Shown one piece after another: positions 1 to 6,635 of a stretch of DNA of 7,077 nt. This DNA is from Reyranella sp. (GTDB taxonomy: Bacteria; Pseudomonadota; Alphaproteobacteria; Reyranellales; Reyranellaceae). The DNA lies in NCBI GenBank assembly GCA_016780605.1, contig JADHLS010000261.1:1-7077 (forward strand). The letters run 5' to 3'. The notes beneath the pieces were generated by a model. That model searched no databases. It was not told the DNA's origin and was given only the letters and a program-made list of their open reading frames with translations. Position 1 is the stretch's first letter, and each line of letters opens with the position of its first letter. The translations under genes were made by a program, and so were the position numbers.

Positions 1-165
1 GCCGTAGCGCGTGCCCAGCGTGCGCGCCCAGTCGCCATCGCCGATGCCTTCGACCTTGATCACCTCGGCGCCGTACTGCGCCAGCAGCATGGCGCAATAG
101 GGCCCGGCGATGCCCTGGCTGAGATCGACGACCTTCAGCCCGGCGAATGGCGCGTCATAGCTCAT
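1..165 (-). CDS. Family III CoA-transferase (CaiB/BaiF type), N-terminal fragment
   Basis: Only the first 55 codons are present; the gene runs off the left edge in frame. Seen: the translation has the typical opening of family III CoA-transferases, with GLKVVDLSQGIAGPYCAMLL at residues 9-28 and then AQYGAEVIKVE at 29-39, ahead of a GDWAR stretch. This is the nucleotide-fold N-terminus. The catalytic Asp of the family lies much further in and is outside the window. Known for the family: cytoplasmic enzymes that move CoA between carboxylic acids and acyl-CoA thioesters (formyl-CoA, carnitine and aryl-succinate CoA-transferases, and also alpha-methylacyl-CoA racemase). The substrate cannot be told from this fragment. 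The ATG at 165-163 is well placed because the conserved GLKVVDLS block normally starts about 8 residues in. It shares four bases (ATGA) with the stop of the RND pump gene and has no clear Shine-Dalgarno sequence, so translation probably depends on coupling to the pump gene. Confidence 0.9.
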   Translation of the reverse strand, partial: MSYDAPFAGLKVVDLSQGIAGPYCAMLLAQYGAEVIKVEGIGDGDWARTLGTRYG

Positions 166-3100
166 GGTTTCGGTTCGACTGGTTCCTTCAGCCGATACCA
201 TGCCACGTACAGCGCCGGCAGGAAGAGCAGTGTCAGCAGGGTGGCCACGACAATTCCGCCAATCATGGCGAAGGCCATCGGTCCCCAGAACACCTCGCGA
301 GCGATCGGGATCATGCCCAGGCTGGCGGCCGCCGCGGTCAGCAGGATGGGGCGCAGGCGATGGATGGTGGCCTCGACCACGGCGTCCCACGGACCCAATC
401 CGTCGTCGCGGAAGGCGTCGACCTGGGTCACCAGGATCACGGTGTTGCGGATGATGATGCCGATCAGCGCCAGCACGCCCAGGATGGCGACGAAGCCCAG
501 CGGCTGGTCGCTTATGAGAAGGGCCCCCACCACGCCGATCAGGCCGAGCGGCGCCACGCTCACCACCAGGAAGAGCGTCTGGAAGCTCTGCAGCTGCAAC
601 ATCAGCACGGTCGCCATCAGGAACAGCATCAGCGGCACGACGGCCGCGATCGGCCGTTCGCCCTTGCCGCTTTCCTCGACCGTGCCGCCGATCTCGACCG
701 AGTAGGTCGGCGGTAGGGCGGCGACGAACTTGGCGACCGCGGGCTTCAGTTGATGCACCACCGTGTCGGGCTGCAGGTCGCCGAGCACCGGGGCCTGCAG
801 GGTTACGGTGGGCTGGCGGTCGCGGCGCCACACGATCGGCTGCTCGATCTGGAACTCGATGGTGGCGATAGCCGGCAGCGGTACCGGCTGGCCGTCGCGC
901 CCGGCGATGCTCAGCGCCTGGAAGGTCTCGACCGCCTGACGCTCGGCCTTGTCGGCGCGGGCGACGACGTTGACGATGTAGATGCTGTCGTAGACCTGGG
1001 TCACCGATGAGCCGCCGACCACGTTGTTCAGGACGGTGGCGATGTCCTGCGAGGAGACACCGAACTGGCGCGCCCGGTTCTGGTCGACCTCCACGCGCAG
1101 CACCATGCCGGGTTCGTTCCAGTCGTAGACGATGTTGCCGACATGGGGGTTGGCGCCCATGAGGTCGGCGAACTGCAGGGCGAGCCCGCGCACCGTCTGG
1201 ATGTCGGGACCGCTCAAGCGATACTGGACCGGCCGCCCGACCGGCGGCCCGAGGTCGAGCGGATGGACGAAGCCGTCGATGCCGACGAAGTCTTCGCGCA
1301 ACACCTTCTTCAGGCGCGCGGCGACACGCTGGCGGGCCGCGAAGTCCTTGGTCACGATCACCAGCTGGCCGAAGAAGGCGTTGTTCAGCTGCTCGTCGAG
1401 CGGCAGGTAGAAGCGCACGGCGCCGCGACCAACATAGGAGCTCCAGCGCACGATGTCGGGATCGCCCGGCAGCACCTTTTCGAAGCGGTCCATCTCCGCC
1501 TTGGTGGCCGCGATGGAGGCGCTCTGCGCCAGGGTCATGTCGACCAGCAGTTCGGGCCGGTCGGCGGCGGGGAAGAACTGGTTCTGCACATAGCTCATGC
1601 CCAAGAGCGACAGCGCGAACAGGGCAAGCGTGGCGCCGATGGTGATCCAGCGGCGGCGCATCGCCCACAGAAGCATCGGCCGGAAGCGCATCTTCAGTTT
1701 CGACGGCTTCTCCGCTTCGGTCTTGGCGATGCGCGGCAGTATGGTGACGCCGAGCAGCGGCGTGAACAGGACGGCGACCACCCAGGAGATTGCGAGCGCC
1801 GCGGCGATCACGGCAAACAGGGTGAAGGTGTATTCGCCGGCCGAGCTGCCGTTCAGCCCGATCGGCACGAAGCCCGCCACCGTGACCAGCGTGCCGGTCA
1901 GCATGGGGAAAGCCGTCGAGCTGTAGGCGAAGGTCGCGGCTTTCTCGAGCGTGTCGCCGGCCTCGCGGCGCGCCACCATCATCTCGACCGAGATCATGGC
2001 GTCGTCGACCAGCAAACCCAGCGCGATGATCAGCGCGCCGAGCGAGATGCGCTGCAGGGTGATGCCGGAATACTCCATGAACACGAAGGTCGCGGCCAGC
2101 ACCAGCGGGATCGCGACCGCTACCACGAGGCCCGCGCGCAGGCCGAGGCTGAGGAAGCTCACGACCAGCACGATCACGACGGCCTCGAACAGCGCCCGGG
2201 TGAAGCCGCCCACCGCCTCCTCGACGACGGCGGGCTGGTTGGACACCAGGTGGACGCCGACGCCGATCGGCAGCGTTCCGACGATCTCGCGCATGCGGGC
2301 GCGCAGGTCCTCGCCAAACTGCAGGATGTTGCCGTTGGCCTTCATGCCGATGGCGATGCCGATCGCCGGCTGGCCGTTGTAGCGAAACATCGGCTGCGGC
2401 GGGTCGACGTAGCCGCGCGTGATGGTGGTGATGTCGCTGAGGCGAAAGAAGCGGTCGCCGACGCGCAGGTTCACCGCCTCCAGGCTCGCGGCGGATTTGA
2501 AATGGCCGCTGACGCGCAAGGTCACCTGCTCGGGGCCGGCTTGGATGACGCCCGATGGCGCCACTGCGTTCTGCTCCTGGAGGCTTTTGAGCACTGCCTG
2601 CTGGTCGAGGCCGAGCCCGGCGACATGCCGGGTCGAGAAGTTGAGGAAGATGACCTCGTCCTGGGTGCCCAAAAGCTCGACCTTGCCGGCGCCGGGGATC
2701 TTCAGGATCTGCGAGCGCGCTTGTTCGGCGTAGTCGCGCAGCTCGCGAAAGGAGAGACCGTCGGCAGTGAAGGCAAAGATGTTGCCGTAAACGTCGCCGA
2801 ACTGGTCGTTGAAGTAGACGCCCTGCACCGAGGAGGGGAGGTCGCCGCGGATGTCGTTCACCTTGTTGCGCACGTCGACCCAGATGTCCTTGACCCGGCT
2901 CGCCGGCGTGTCGTCCTTGAGGTTGACGAAGATCGTGGTCTGGCCCGAGATCGTGTAGCTCTTGGTGAAGTCGAGGGTATCGAGCTCCTGCAGCTTGCGC
3001 TCGATGCGGTCGGTGACCTGATTGGTCATGTCGACGACGGTGGCGCCGGGCCAGCTCGCCGACACCACCATCGCCTTGATGGTGAAGGACGGATCCTCCT

Positions 3101-3212
3101 CGCGGCCGAGCCGCGTGTAGGACAGCCAACCCGCCACCACGATCAGCAGCATCAGGTACCAGACGAAGGAGCGGTGGCCGAGCGCCCAGGTGGAGAGGTT
3201 GAAGCCATTCAT
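162..3212 (-). CDS. RND efflux pump permease, TriC-like (1016 aa)
   Basis: Inner-membrane proton-driven transporter of the resistance-nodulation-division family, complete at 1016 residues (family usually 1000-1100). Seen: TM1 about residues 16-33, then a large periplasmic loop (about 34-339). TM2-TM6 lie within about 340-490, TM7 at about 521-539, a second periplasmic loop at about 540-854, and TM8-TM12 within about 855-1005. The adjacent acidic pair D403-D404 in GLLVDDAMISVE (TM4) matches the proton-relay aspartates of AcrB. At the AcrB Lys940 position (TM10) the sequence reads IRNTVILV, so Arg922 replaces Lys. The opening MNGFNLSTWALGHRS and the pairing with two fusion proteins resemble Pseudomonas TriC, a triclosan and drug exporter; the substrate here is inferred only as small hydrophobic or drug-like. 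The frame stays open upstream to about 4370 inside the neighbouring gene. I chose the ATG at 3212 because residues from there match the family start, AAGG lies 7 bases upstream, and it forms an ATGA overlap with the preceding stop. There is no metal-export signature I would rely on. Confidence 0.95.
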   Translation of the reverse strand: MNGFNLSTWALGHRSFVWYLMLLIVVAGWLSYTRLGREEDPSFTIKAMVVSASWPGATVVDMTNQVTDRIERKLQELDTLDFTKSYTISGQTTIFVNLKDDTPASRVKDIWVDVRNKVNDIRGDLPSSVQGVYFNDQFGDVYGNIFAFTADGLSFRELRDYAEQARSQILKIPGAGKVELLGTQDEVIFLNFSTRHVAGLGLDQQAVLKSLQEQNAVAPSGVIQAGPEQVTLRVSGHFKSAASLEAVNLRVGDRFFRLSDITTITRGYVDPPQPMFRYNGQPAIGIAIGMKANGNILQFGEDLRARMREIVGTLPIGVGVHLVSNQPAVVEEAVGGFTRALFEAVVIVLVVSFLSLGLRAGLVVAVAIPLVLAATFVFMEYSGITLQRISLGALIIALGLLVDDAMISVEMMVARREAGDTLEKAATFAYSSTAFPMLTGTLVTVAGFVPIGLNGSSAGEYTFTLFAVIAAALAISWVVAVLFTPLLGVTILPRIAKTEAEKPSKLKMRFRPMLLWAMRRRWITIGATLALFALSLLGMSYVQNQFFPAADRPELLVDMTLAQSASIAATKAEMDRFEKVLPGDPDIVRWSSYVGRGAVRFYLPLDEQLNNAFFGQLVIVTKDFAARQRVAARLKKVLREDFVGIDGFVHPLDLGPPVGRPVQYRLSGPDIQTVRGLALQFADLMGANPHVGNIVYDWNEPGMVLRVEVDQNRARQFGVSSQDIATVLNNVVGGSSVTQVYDSIYIVNVVARADKAERQAVETFQALSIAGRDGQPVPLPAIATIEFQIEQPIVWRRDRQPTVTLQAPVLGDLQPDTVVHQLKPAVAKFVAALPPTYSVEIGGTVEESGKGERPIAAVVPLMLFLMATVLMLQLQSFQTLFLVVSVAPLGLIGVVGALLISDQPLGFVAILGVLALIGIIIRNTVILVTQVDAFRDDGLGPWDAVVEATIHRLRPILLTAAAASLGMIPIAREVFWGPMAFAMIGGIVVATLLTLLFLPALYVAWYRLKEPVEPKP

Positions 3213-4279
3213 TGCGGCACCTTGACGGGCTCGCCCTCGGCCAGGCTGTGCACGCCCGCGATCACGATGCGCTCGGCGGCGGAGATGCCCGAAGTGACCG
3301 CGACCTTGTCGTCCTCGCGCACGCCCAGGGTGACGGCGCGCAGCGCCACGGTGCTCTTCGGCTGCTCGACCACCCAAACGAAGCTCTTGCCGTCCTTCTC
3401 CAGAATCGCCGTCTCCGGCAGGTAGACATGCGGCGCCACCGGGCGCGTGAAAGCGACCGAGACGGTGACGCCCAGCCGGAACGCCGTCGGCGGGTCGTTG
3501 AGCGTGAGGTAGACGTTGCGTGTCCGGGTATTGGGGTCGGCGATGGGATCGATGGCGCGAATGCCGGCCGCCTTCATCGACACCACCCGGTCGAGATCGA
3601 CGGTGATGGCGAAATCGTTGGGATGCGACAGCAGCTCGGCGATGCGGTTGGGGACGGCGATCACCGCCTCGCGCACTTCGGGCCGCGCCAGAGTGATCAC
3701 CTTCTGGCCAGCCGTCAGCACCTGTCCCGGCTCGGCCCACTTGGCGGTGACGACGCCATCGAAGTCGGCATCGAGCCGGGTATAACCTAGCGCATCCTGG
3801 GCCTTGCGCAGGGAGGCGCGAGCGCGCGTGACGTTGGCCTGCGAGGTCTCGAAGTTGCGGCGGCTGAGGTCGTACTGGGCCTGCGGGATGATGTTGCGCT
3901 GGACCAGGTCCTTCAGCCGCGCCTCCTCGGCCTGGGCATTGACGAACTGCGCCTCGGCGTTGGCCAGCGACGCCTCGGCGCTGCGCACGGCCAGGGCCTG
4001 CACGGCGGGATCGAGTACGGCGATCTCGCCGCCCTTCTTCACGACGGCGCCGACATCGACGAAGCGCGCCACCATGCGGCCGAAGATGCGGAAGCCGAGA
4101 TCGGTCTTGTAGCGCGGCTCGATCAGGCCGATGAACGGCCCGAGCTGCTCGGCGGACTGCACGGTGGCGACGACCGACAGGACCGGTCGTACCGGCGGCG
4201 CTGGTGCGGTTGCCGATTCCTCGCGGCAGGCGGTGAGCAGGACCACAAGGGCAAGCAGCAGGGCCCGTGCCGCGCTCAT
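3209..4279 (-). CDS. RND periplasmic membrane fusion lipoprotein B (356 aa)
   Basis: Periplasmic adaptor (HlyD/AcrA family) linking an RND pump to an outer-membrane channel. Seen: a type II signal peptide with Arg5, a hydrophobic stretch and lipobox LTAC, so lipidation is predicted at Cys18. The first beta/lipoyl half follows at about 45-92 (IEPRYKTDLGFRIFGRM, then GAVVKKGGEIAVLDP). A short alpha-hairpin rich in Ala, Glu, Gln and Arg covers about 93-165, and the second lipoyl half is at about 166-200 (DFDGVVTAKWAEPGQVL). Beta-barrel and membrane-proximal domains run from about 200 to the end. The length is normal for the family. The start ATG overlaps the stop of the upstream fusion protein by ATGA, and its own stop TGA overlaps the ATG of the pump gene the same way. 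The nearest AAGG lies 13 bases upstream, too far to be a strong ribosome site, so coupling is likely. It is only distantly similar to the other adaptor but shares the KTDL.FR.. block, suggesting an old duplication as in TriA/TriB. Confidence 0.93.
   Translation of the reverse strand: MSAARALLLALVVLLTACREESATAPAPPVRPVLSVVATVQSAEQLGPFIGLIEPRYKTDLGFRIFGRMVARFVDVGAVVKKGGEIAVLDPAVQALAVRSAEASLANAEAQFVNAQAEEARLKDLVQRNIIPQAQYDLSRRNFETSQANVTRARASLRKAQDALGYTRLDADFDGVVTAKWAEPGQVLTAGQKVITLARPEVREAVIAVPNRIAELLSHPNDFAITVDLDRVVSMKAAGIRAIDPIADPNTRTRNVYLTLNDPPTAFRLGVTVSVAFTRPVAPHVYLPETAILEKDGKSFVWVVEQPKSTVALRAVTLGVREDDKVAVTSGISAAERIVIAGVHSLAEGEPVKVPQ
3220..3223 (-). promoter_or_regulatory. Shine-Dalgarno AAGG of the RND pump gene
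   Basis: On the minus strand AAGG lies 7 bases before the ATG at 3212, inside the last codons of the adaptor gene. It supports this ATG over the in-frame upstream starts, which would make an implausible 1402-residue protein running through the adaptor gene. Confidence 0.5.
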
Positions 4280-5313
4280 TTTGCGATCTCGACCTTCTGG
4301 CCGGGACGCAGCAGCTGCACGCCGGCGCTGACCACGGTCTCGCCCGAACCAAGCCCGTCACCGACGACAAGCCGGTCCTTGGTGTAGCGGTCGAGCCTGA
4401 TCGGCTTCAGCGACACCGTGGTGCTGCCGGGATCGATCACCCAGACGGCCGGCTTGCCCGCGATCTCGAACAGCGCGCCCCAGGGCAGCAGCACGACCTT
4501 GTGCGTCATCATCGGCGCGGTGCCATTGACCAGGCTGCCGAGCGACATGGCGTCGGGCGTCTGGCGCAGCGCCACCTTGACGCGCACCGTCTCGGTCTCG
4601 GTGTTGAAGGCCGGTGCGATCTCGCGCACGTCGCCCACGGTCCGGACCGCTGGATCCGAGACCAGGGAGATCGCGAGGTCCTTGTCGGTCACCGCGTTGT
4701 TCATCGCCCATTCATGGACGTTGAACACGGCGTCGCGCGCCCCGTCGCGCGCCAGGACGAAGATCGTCTGGGCCTGCGCCACGACCTGGCCAACCTCGGC
4801 GTTCTGCGCGGTGATGATGCCGTCGGCCTCGGCGCGCAGCTCGGTGTAGGACAGCTGGTCTTCGGCGAGCTTGAGGTCGGATTGCGCCTGGCTCGCCTGA
4901 GCCTGCGCCGAGCGCAGGTCGGCCTCGGCCTGGTCGTAATCACGCCGCGTGGTGTTGCCGCGCGCCAGCAGGTCCTTCTGGCGGGTGAAGGCGGCCGAGG
5001 TCTGCTGCACCAGGGCCTCGGCCGAAGCGACTCCTGCCTTGGCCGAGACGACCTCCTCGTTCTGCTCGTCTGGATCGAGCCTGGCCAGCACCTGCCCCTT
5101 CACGACATGATCGCCGACATTGGCGATGCGCTCGCTGATCTTGCCGTTGATGCGGAAGGAGAGGTCGGTCTTGGTCCTGGCCTCGATGACGCCGGTCAGG
5201 GTGATGGAGGGCGTGTAGTCGACGATCTCGGTCGTCACCGCCTTGACCCGGGTGAGCGGCGCCTGCGGTGCCGCGTCATTGCGGCAGCCGGCCAGCAGGC
5301 CAAGGCCGATCAT
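4276..5313 (-). CDS. RND periplasmic membrane fusion lipoprotein A (345 aa from ATG)
   Basis: First gene of the leftward operon and second adaptor of the same pump. Seen, numbered from ATG 5313: lipobox LAGC with Cys10, then the lipoyl half 1 region with IEARTKTDLSFRINGKI (43-59) and VGDHVVKGQVLARLDP (66-81). A coiled-coil hairpin at about 85-155 is rich in Ala, Gln and Glu (AEADLRSAQAQASQAQSDL). Lipoyl half 2 is EADGIITAQNAEVGQVV (162-178), followed by beta-barrel and membrane-proximal domains to residue 345. The start is uncertain. A TTG at 5316 is also in frame. From the ATG the signal peptide would be only 9 residues before the Cys with no basic residue, which is poor. The in-frame codons upstream (to about 5352) add FRSTGSWRSCAL, giving a proper basic n-region and hydrophobic core, but there is no ATG, GTG or TTG there. 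Its stop overlaps the ATG of the next adaptor gene by ATGA. Identity as an adaptor is certain; only the N-terminus is in doubt. Confidence 0.92.
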   Translation of the reverse strand: MIGLGLLAGCRNDAAPQAPLTRVKAVTTEIVDYTPSITLTGVIEARTKTDLSFRINGKISERIANVGDHVVKGQVLARLDPDEQNEEVVSAKAGVASAEALVQQTSAAFTRQKDLLARGNTTRRDYDQAEADLRSAQAQASQAQSDLKLAEDQLSYTELRAEADGIITAQNAEVGQVVAQAQTIFVLARDGARDAVFNVHEWAMNNAVTDKDLAISLVSDPAVRTVGDVREIAPAFNTETETVRVKVALRQTPDAMSLGSLVNGTAPMMTHKVVLLPWGALFEIAGKPAVWVIDPGSTTVSLKPIRLDRYTKDRLVVGDGLGSGETVVSAGVQLLRPGQKVEIAK

Positions 5314-5358
5314 CAAGGCGCACGACCGCCAAGAACCCGTCGAACGGAAAATAGACAG

Positions 5359-5366
5359 CCCCCTTT
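5359..5366 (-). promoter_or_regulatory. Possible ribosome binding site AAAGGGGG for membrane fusion protein A
   Basis: The minus strand reads AAAGGGGG here, the only purine-rich Shine-Dalgarno-like run upstream of the first adaptor gene. It is 46 bases from the ATG at 5313, too far to serve it, but only 6 bases from an in-frame ATT codon at 5352-5350. Starting there would give a good lipoprotein signal peptide. ATT starts are known but very rare, so this is a suggestion only. Confidence 0.25.
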
Positions 5367-5393
5367 GACGCGATAGTAGCAGCTTCCCAAGAT
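5365..5393 (+). promoter_or_regulatory. Candidate rightward promoter (TTGACG, 17 bp, CAAGAT)
   Basis: TTGACG at 5365-5370 matches the -35 consensus at 5 of 6 bases. After a 17-base spacer CAAGAT at 5388-5393 matches the -10 consensus at 3 of 6. Transcription starting 7 bases after the -10 would begin at 5400, the A of the enzyme's ATG. The -35 is good and the -10 weak. Confidence 0.3.
5373..5378 (-). promoter_or_regulatory. Candidate leftward -10 element TACTAT
   Basis: On the minus strand TACTAT matches TATAAT at 4 of 6, including the key A2 and T6. It would place the start of the efflux operon mRNA near 5366, just ahead of the AAAGGGGG run. No -35 match is found 16-18 bases upstream, so the element would need an activator or is a chance match. 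It overlaps the spacer of the rightward candidate promoter, so the two directions could compete. Confidence 0.2.
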
Positions 5394-5399
5394 GCGGGC

Positions 5400-6536
5400 A
5401 TGCACACCATCCGACGCCTCACCTTCATCGGCCTGGAATACGCCTTCGCACCGGAGAAGGCCTACGGCATGTCGCGCGGCGGCGGCTTCAAGCGGCAGGG
5501 CGGGCTGGTCGAGGTCGAGACCGATGCCGGCGTGACCGGCGTTGGCGAGGCCTTCGGCAATCCGCGGGTGACGGCCGAATACTTCCGCATGGTCGAGCCG
5601 ATGTTCGCGGGGCGCAGCGTGTTCGACTTCGACCATGTCGAAGCGCGGGTGCGCAACGCCATGTATCACCTGGGTGTCGGCAACCAGCTCACCGCCTGCC
5701 TGGCCGCCATCAACGTGGCGCTGTGGGACGCCATCGCCCGCGGCTTCGGCGTCAGGGTCTGCGACCTGATCGGCGGCTGCGGCACGACCCGCATCCCGGC
5801 CTATGCCTCGACCGGCTTCTTCTCCAACGATCCCGACCGCCAGCTCGACCACATGCTGGCCGAGGCGGCGACCCATCCCTATGCCGGGGCCAAGATCAAG
5901 ATCGGCCGCGGCATCAAGGACGACGTCGCCCGTGTGCGCCGCGCGCGCGAGGCGCTGGGCGAGACCAAGCTCCTGATGGTCGATATCAACGGCGCCTACA
6001 CTGCCGACCTGGCGCTGGAATGTGCGCGGGCCATAGAACCCTTCGCCGTGCACTGGATCGAGGAGCCGCTGCCGCCGGGCGACGTGCGTGGCTATGCCGA
6101 GCTCAGGCTGCGCTCGCCCATCCCGCTCGCCGCCGGAGAAGCACACCACACCGTGCGTGATTTCCGCGCCCTGATCGACGGCCGTTGCATCGATATCGTT
6201 CAGCCGTCGATTCCCGGCACCGGCGGCCTCACCGAGGCAAGGCGCATCGCCACCCTGGCGCACGCCGCCAATCTCCGGGTGGCGCCGCATGTCTGGGGAG
6301 GCGCCATCGGGCTCGCCACGGCTTGTCACTTCATCGCCTCGCTGCCCAACACGCCGCACACCGACCATCCGCCCTATCCGCTGATGCTGGAATACGACAT
6401 GAGCGACAATGCGCTGCGAACGCAGCTCTTGAAGAAGCCGCTCACGCTCGAGGCCGGCCACGTGCTGTTGCCCGAGGGACCGGGGCTCGGGGTCGAGCTC
6501 GACCGCGCCGCCGTGGAGCGCTATCGCGTTTGCTGA
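5400..6536 (+). CDS. Enolase-superfamily enzyme, mandelate racemase/muconate lactonizing type (378 aa)
   Basis: Metal-dependent cytoplasmic enzyme that abstracts the proton next to a carboxylate; family members racemise, dehydrate or cycloisomerise hydroxy acids, sugar acids or lactones. Seen: N-terminal capping domain at about 1-125, with a Gly/Arg-rich active-site loop at about 20-34 (AYGMSRGGGFKRQGG) and DAGVTGVGEA at 42-51. The barrel domain follows. Catalytic KxK is K165-K167 (AKIKIG). Metal ligands are D195 (MVDINGAY), E221 (WIEEPL) and E247 (AAGEAHH). The Asp-His dyad is D265 (CIDIVQPS) with H297 (APHVWGG), and E331 (LEYD) occupies the place of the mandelate racemase E317. This complete set puts it in the mandelate racemase subgroup, and the length is normal. 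The KxK plus His-Asp pair allows either 1,1-proton transfer or acid dehydration, so the substrate cannot be assigned. No Shine-Dalgarno precedes the ATG at 5400; the ATG at 5392 is in another frame. It is divergent from the efflux operon and followed by a binding-protein gene on the same strand. Confidence 0.92.
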   Translation: MHTIRRLTFIGLEYAFAPEKAYGMSRGGGFKRQGGLVEVETDAGVTGVGEAFGNPRVTAEYFRMVEPMFAGRSVFDFDHVEARVRNAMYHLGVGNQLTACLAAINVALWDAIARGFGVRVCDLIGGCGTTRIPAYASTGFFSNDPDRQLDHMLAEAATHPYAGAKIKIGRGIKDDVARVRRAREALGETKLLMVDINGAYTADLALECARAIEPFAVHWIEEPLPPGDVRGYAELRLRSPIPLAAGEAHHTVRDFRALIDGRCIDIVQPSIPGTGGLTEARRIATLAHAANLRVAPHVWGGAIGLATACHFIASLPNTPHTDHPPYPLMLEYDMSDNALRTQLLKKPLTLEAGHVLLPEGPGLGVELDRAAVERYRVC

Positions 6537-6635
6537 TGGACTCGCGCGCTTGCACGGGCGCAATCGGTTTGCTGATTGGCGGGCGCCGTGCCACTCTTTC
6601 GGCACAGGGGAAAACACCAATATGGGGACGGGAAG

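Noticed and set aside
1143..3425. 760-residue open frame on the plus strand opposite the pump gene
   Set aside because: Antisense shadow of a high-GC gene: the translation is rich in His, Asp, Gln, Arg and Gly with no fold-like pattern, while the minus strand encodes a clear RND pump.
3213..4370. Upstream extension of the RND pump frame to a 1402-residue protein
   Set aside because: The extension is Arg/Pro-rich low-complexity translation lying wholly over the first adaptor gene (3209-4279) in another frame. The pump family starts at the ATG at 3212, which has an AAGG site and an ATGA overlap.
4267..5376. 369-residue open frame on the plus strand opposite membrane fusion protein A
   Set aside because: Same type of shadow frame; the composition is not protein-like and the opposite strand has a recognisable adaptor.
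5392..5394. Earlier ATG for the enolase-superfamily gene
   Set aside because: It is 8 bases upstream and in a different frame from the coding sequence.
6561..6578. Hairpin CAATC-8-GATTG in the same gap
   Set aside because: A 5-base stem with a large loop and no T-run; expected by chance at this size.
6588..6605. Hairpin GTGCC-8-GGCAC between the enzyme and binding-protein genes, as a terminator
   Set aside because: Only 5 base pairs with an 8-base loop and no T-run after it (A- and G-rich instead); not enough for an intrinsic terminator, though a protein-binding site cannot be excluded.
5313..6620. 435-residue open frame on the minus strand opposite the enolase-superfamily gene
   Set aside because: Shadow frame; the plus strand carries every catalytic motif of the superfamily.
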